A DNA stretch of 64,000 nucleotides from Crotophaga sulcirostris (Eukaryota > Chordata > Aves > Cuculiformes > Crotophagidae): contig VYZB01000223.1 in the NCBI GenBank assembly GCA_013397455.1, positions 950,263 to 1,014,262 on the forward strand. The letters run 5' to 3'. This document shows positions 62,401 through 64,000 of this stretch, in pieces. The position numbers and the translations under genes are program-made. Position 1 is the stretch's first letter; each line of letters starts with the position of its first letter. The notes beneath the pieces were generated by a model that saw only the letters and a program-made list of their open reading frames with translations, had not been told where the DNA came from and ran no database searches.

Positions 62401-63880
62401 TGAGGAGAGCCGGTAAGGCTGGATTTCTGGGCTCTCCCAAATGGGCCAGTAATCTCTTTTATCTCCTTTCAAAAATGTATGTTTAAGAGCACTTCACCCA
62501 AGGCTATGGCCATTCCACACTTTTCGCTTGTAAATTTCCAGGGACAGGAATCTAAATAGAAACAAAATCTGGTCAAGCCTCTTCCAAGGAAAGGGTCAGA
62601 ACAATTTTAAGTTTCTCCTTGCCATACAGTCTCCTTTCCATACACTGTCCTGGCGCCAGTGCACAGCGGTCAGAAGTATGCAAAAGCAATTTGAATGTCC
62701 TCTCCACAGCATAGGTATTAGTGAAGCTTGTTGGGGTGTTACAGGCAGCTTGATCTTACAGGGCATAGACAAGGCAAAGCACTCATCCCAGCAAACCCAT
62801 TCTTCAGGCAAGCAGGAAAAACGGTTAAACTACAAGAAATTTACAGGAGTTTGGGTTGTGTTTAAACCTACAGAGGAGCACTGGCTCCCTCTAATGTCGA
62901 CCATCAGCCTCAGACGAGAAAAGGAGCTGGGTTTTCACAGCAGTGCCCAGTGCTGCCTGCGCAAGCAGATGCAGCAAGGCCAGGCTCCTGAGCACCCAAA
63001 CTGCTGCTCTGGGTTGTTCAGAAGATGCAGGGGAAAACTCACTAGGAGTCAGTCTCATGCGTGGAGAACAGCTATTTCATCAATTTTCAGCGTCTCATTT
63101 TGGACACTGCATTCTGGTTAGGAGTATGCGATCAGGGCAATTCTCAGCAAGAAAAAAATCAAAATGTTTCTCTCTTGCATATATACACAGCATATATATC
63201 ATTCCTAGAGATGACAATATCTTGAGTTCTGGCAGAGCAGAGTGGAAAGACCACAGATATAGTGACTGGTTTGCATATAAGTCAGCCTCTCAGTTTTAAT
63301 TTTTAAACCTTAACTACCCCTGACTCAAATATTTTCCAAGGAAGACTGCTCAGTTTTCTTCTTACCCTTCTGAAGTCAGGCATATCCAGGTAACATTGTA
63401 ATGGCTACCAAATTTCATATTTTACCAGCCAGAATTTACAGCTCTTGTTGGCTTCTGGTAGGCATGGATTGACTGTTTGCCCATCCAAAAATCTTCCTAT
63501 TCTTTCACAGTGCTGTGCTAAATTATAAACCTGTTACTATGGCTTTTAATTACTGGTGTACTTTATCTCACGGAGCATCCCACATCTGCTGGTGGAACAC
63601 AGCCTAACTCCTGTGAAGGTGCTGTGGCTGTCTTGCTTTTCCCCAGAGAAGAAACAGGCTCCCATCATTCTCTTTGACACCTCACCACAGAGAAGTACAT
63701 TTCTTTAACATCCATGCTTCATTTTGCGCAATTTCATTTGCTCTTGGTGGAAATGAAGGGGAGCGGTCTGACCGATGCGCGTCTTCTCCGGCAGGTTAAA
63801 CTCTGCTATAGCAGGAACGCCAGTCACACTCTTCACGCAGATCTATAGACCTGTCCAGCCTCAAGCTTCGAGGGGAAGAG
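47090..63880 (+). CDS. BFSP1: BFSP1, filensin (lens beaded-filament protein), 5' seven coding exons; 3' end outside the window
   Basis: Filensin is a lens fibre-cell intermediate-filament protein that co-assembles with phakinin (BFSP2) into beaded filaments attached to the plasma membrane; human mutations cause cataract. The joined exons 47090-47460, 54672-54732, 57961-58056, 58908-59000, 59714-59821, 62192-62412 and 63795-63880 give 345 codons plus one base without a stop. Head: residues 1 to about 36. Rod: about 37-317, opening with the helix-initiation motif [19 protein letters not shown] (45-63) and closing with YKRIIENEE (307-315), the filensin form of the intermediate-filament YRKLLEGEE end motif. 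Tail: from 318. The rod of about 280 residues is shorter than the usual ~310, fitting the known coil 2 deletion of filensin. The start is the first ATG after an in-frame TGA at 46976. Every intron is GT..AG with phases 2,0,0,0,0,2,1. The family has eight exons; the large tail exon lies beyond the window. Confidence 0.97.
48848..48880. repeat. A-rich simple repeat in intron 1
   Basis: A run of about 14 A followed by TAATTAAAAAATAAG. It has no CR1-type tail, so it is probably simple sequence. Confidence 0.7.
53745..53790. repeat. GTTT/GGTTT-rich simple repeat in intron 1
   Basis: Imperfect units of GTTTT, GGTTT and GTTTG over about 45 bases. Confidence 0.7.
54672..54732 (+). CDS. BFSP1: BFSP1 coding exon 2 (coil 1B)
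   Basis: A 61-base exon completing K124 and encoding residues 125-144, [20 protein letters not shown], with a heptad-like coiled-coil pattern. Acceptor TTGCAG|GTATAG, donor AATAAG|GTAAGC. The junction with exon 1 restores AA|G for lysine, and the exon ends in phase 0. The first two bases of the exon are GT, so choosing the AG at 54670-54671 depends on frame, which this placement keeps open. Confidence 0.95.
54733..57960 (+). other. BFSP1: BFSP1 intron 2 (3.2 kb)
   Basis: Donor GTAAGC, acceptor TCTGCATTGCAG. It contains a TTA/TTG trinucleotide repeat (55419-55448) and a T-rich run (about 56896-56911). No embedded gene is recognised. Confidence 0.9.
55419..55448. repeat. TTA/TTG trinucleotide microsatellite in intron 2
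   Basis: About ten units, in the order ATT, GTT, then ATT again. An imperfect microsatellite. Confidence 0.8.
57961..58056 (+). CDS. BFSP1: BFSP1 coding exon 3 (coil 1B)
   Basis: A 96-base exon, residues 145-176, phase 0 at both ends. It reads [20 protein letters not shown] then [12 protein letters not shown]. The block [14 protein letters not shown] corresponds to the end of the conserved coil 1B of intermediate filaments. Acceptor CATTGCAG, donor AAGAAG|GTAAGA. Confidence 0.96.
58057..58907 (+). other. BFSP1: BFSP1 intron 3 (0.85 kb)
   Basis: Donor GTAAGA, acceptor ACTTCACCACAG. A 15-base motif, AAAATCAAGTCT with flanks, occurs twice 25 bases apart (about 58740 and 58765). No gene within. 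Confidence 0.9.
58908..59000 (+). CDS. BFSP1: BFSP1 coding exon 4 (end of coil 1 and linker 12)
   Basis: A 93-base exon, residues 177-207, phase 0 at both ends. It begins [17 protein letters not shown], the last helical part of coil 1B. The segment [14 protein letters not shown] follows, with prolines and glycine, as expected for the non-helical linker between coils 1 and 2. Acceptor CACCACAG, donor GAG|GTAAGT, a perfect consensus. Confidence 0.96.
59001..59713 (+). other. BFSP1: BFSP1 intron 4 (0.7 kb)
   Basis: Donor GTAAGT, acceptor with a good pyrimidine tract, TTTTTTCCTTCCAACCAG. Nothing else is recognised. Confidence 0.9.
59714..59821 (+). CDS. BFSP1: BFSP1 coding exon 5 (start of coil 2)
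   Basis: A 108-base exon, residues 208-243, phase 0 at both ends. It reads [20 protein letters not shown] then [16 protein letters not shown], with coiled-coil spacing of leucines. Donor ACAGAG|GTATTG is weaker than the others, with TT at +4/+5 in place of AG, but the frame and the sense of the next exon support it. Reading on past the donor meets a stop within five codons. Confidence 0.95.
59822..62191 (+). other. BFSP1: BFSP1 intron 5 (2.4 kb)
   Basis: Donor GTATTG, acceptor TTTTGTTCACCAG. No embedded gene or recognisable repeat family. A pair of short frames at 60637-60940 overlap antisense to each other and appear to be chance. Confidence 0.9.
62192..62412 (+). CDS. BFSP1: BFSP1 coding exon 6 (coil 2 to helix-termination motif)
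   Basis: A 221-base exon, residues 244-316 and two bases of codon 317. It contains [20 protein letters not shown], then [39 protein letters not shown] and RIIENEESR. This is the end of coil 2 with the filensin version of the helix-termination motif. In most intermediate filaments the motif is TYRKLLEGEE; here YKRIIENEE keeps the tyrosine and the acidic pair. Acceptor TTCACCAG|ACAACC, donor AGCCG|GTAAGG, phase 2. Confidence 0.96.
62413..63794 (+). other. BFSP1: BFSP1 intron 6 (1.4 kb)
   Basis: Donor GTAAGG, acceptor CGTCTTCTCCGGCAG. The open frame at 62678-63121 has no recognisable domain and is within the intron; I treat it as chance. Confidence 0.88.
63795..63880 (+). CDS. BFSP1: BFSP1 coding exon 7 (start of tail)
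   Basis: An 86-base exon completing R317 and encoding residues 318-345 plus one base of 346. It reads [20 protein letters not shown] then QPQASRGR. After the rod end it turns proline- and glycine-containing and non-helical, as at the start of filensin tails. Acceptor CTCCGGCAG|GTTAAA, donor GGAAGAG|GTAAAC, phase 1. Reading through the donor soon meets intronic sequence unlike filensin, so the exon end is well placed. Confidence 0.92.
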
Positions 63881-64000
63881 GTAAACCTGTGACATGTCTT
63901 CCTGTGTCTGTCAAGAGCAGCATCACTGTTATTTTAAGACCGTTTTCCATTTGTCTTCCATACAAACAGCAGCTGTGACAGCCTGACTCCAGGCTTGCTA
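63881..64000 (+). other. BFSP1: BFSP1 intron 7, 5' part only
   Basis: Begins GTAAAC. The window ends inside this intron. The large last exon, carrying most of the tail and the 3' UTR, is expected further on. Confidence 0.85.

Noticed and set aside
62678..63121. 147-codon plus-strand frame in BFSP1 intron 6
   Set aside because: No domain, cysteine- and serine-rich low-information sequence, and BFSP1 exons 6 and 7 join in frame across it.

Overview
The window is vertebrate nuclear DNA, almost certainly from a bird. Introns have GT..AG ends, long AT-rich non-coding tracts dominate, and the only repeats I can place with confidence are CR1 LINE 3' ends, the typical interspersed repeat of avian genomes. 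There are no operons, Shine-Dalgarno signals or other prokaryotic features. Two CR1 tail types are present: one ends in a repeated ATACTGTG-type unit (four copies), and single copies end in ATTCTGTG- or ATTCTATG-type units. I cannot name the species.

The one gene I can support is BFSP1 (filensin), on the + strand in the right-hand third. Filensin is the lens-specific intermediate-filament protein that assembles with phakinin (BFSP2/CP49) into the beaded filament of lens fibre cells. Seven coding exons can be joined without a frame break: 47090-47460, 54672-54732, 57961-58056, 58908-59000, 59714-59821, 62192-62412 and 63795-63880. They encode the head, the whole alpha-helical rod with its helix-start and helix-end motifs, and the first residues of the tail (345 complete codons plus one base). 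The rest of the tail, expected on one large last exon, lies beyond the window.

Positions 1 to about 46.5 kb form a gene-poor region 5' of BFSP1. I found no convincing exon, RNA gene or processed gene there. It holds six CR1 fragments (three of them between 16.8 and 20.0 kb), one decayed mariner DNA transposon (about 23.6-23.95 kb), a CA microsatellite (33.3 kb) and a possible solo LTR (44.66-45.04 kb). Most short open frames there look like chance. Two with signal-peptide-like starts are noted only as weak leads.

The stretch from 46.5 to 47.1 kb looks like the BFSP1 promoter and leader. It has a near-perfect TRE-type Maf recognition element, a second TGAGTCA core, a GC box followed by an AT-rich element, a CpG-rich segment running into exon 1, and an upstream ATG whose short frame overlaps the filensin start. 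These fit the known control of lens genes by large Maf factors, but their activity is inferred here. I found no undescribed multi-gene system.
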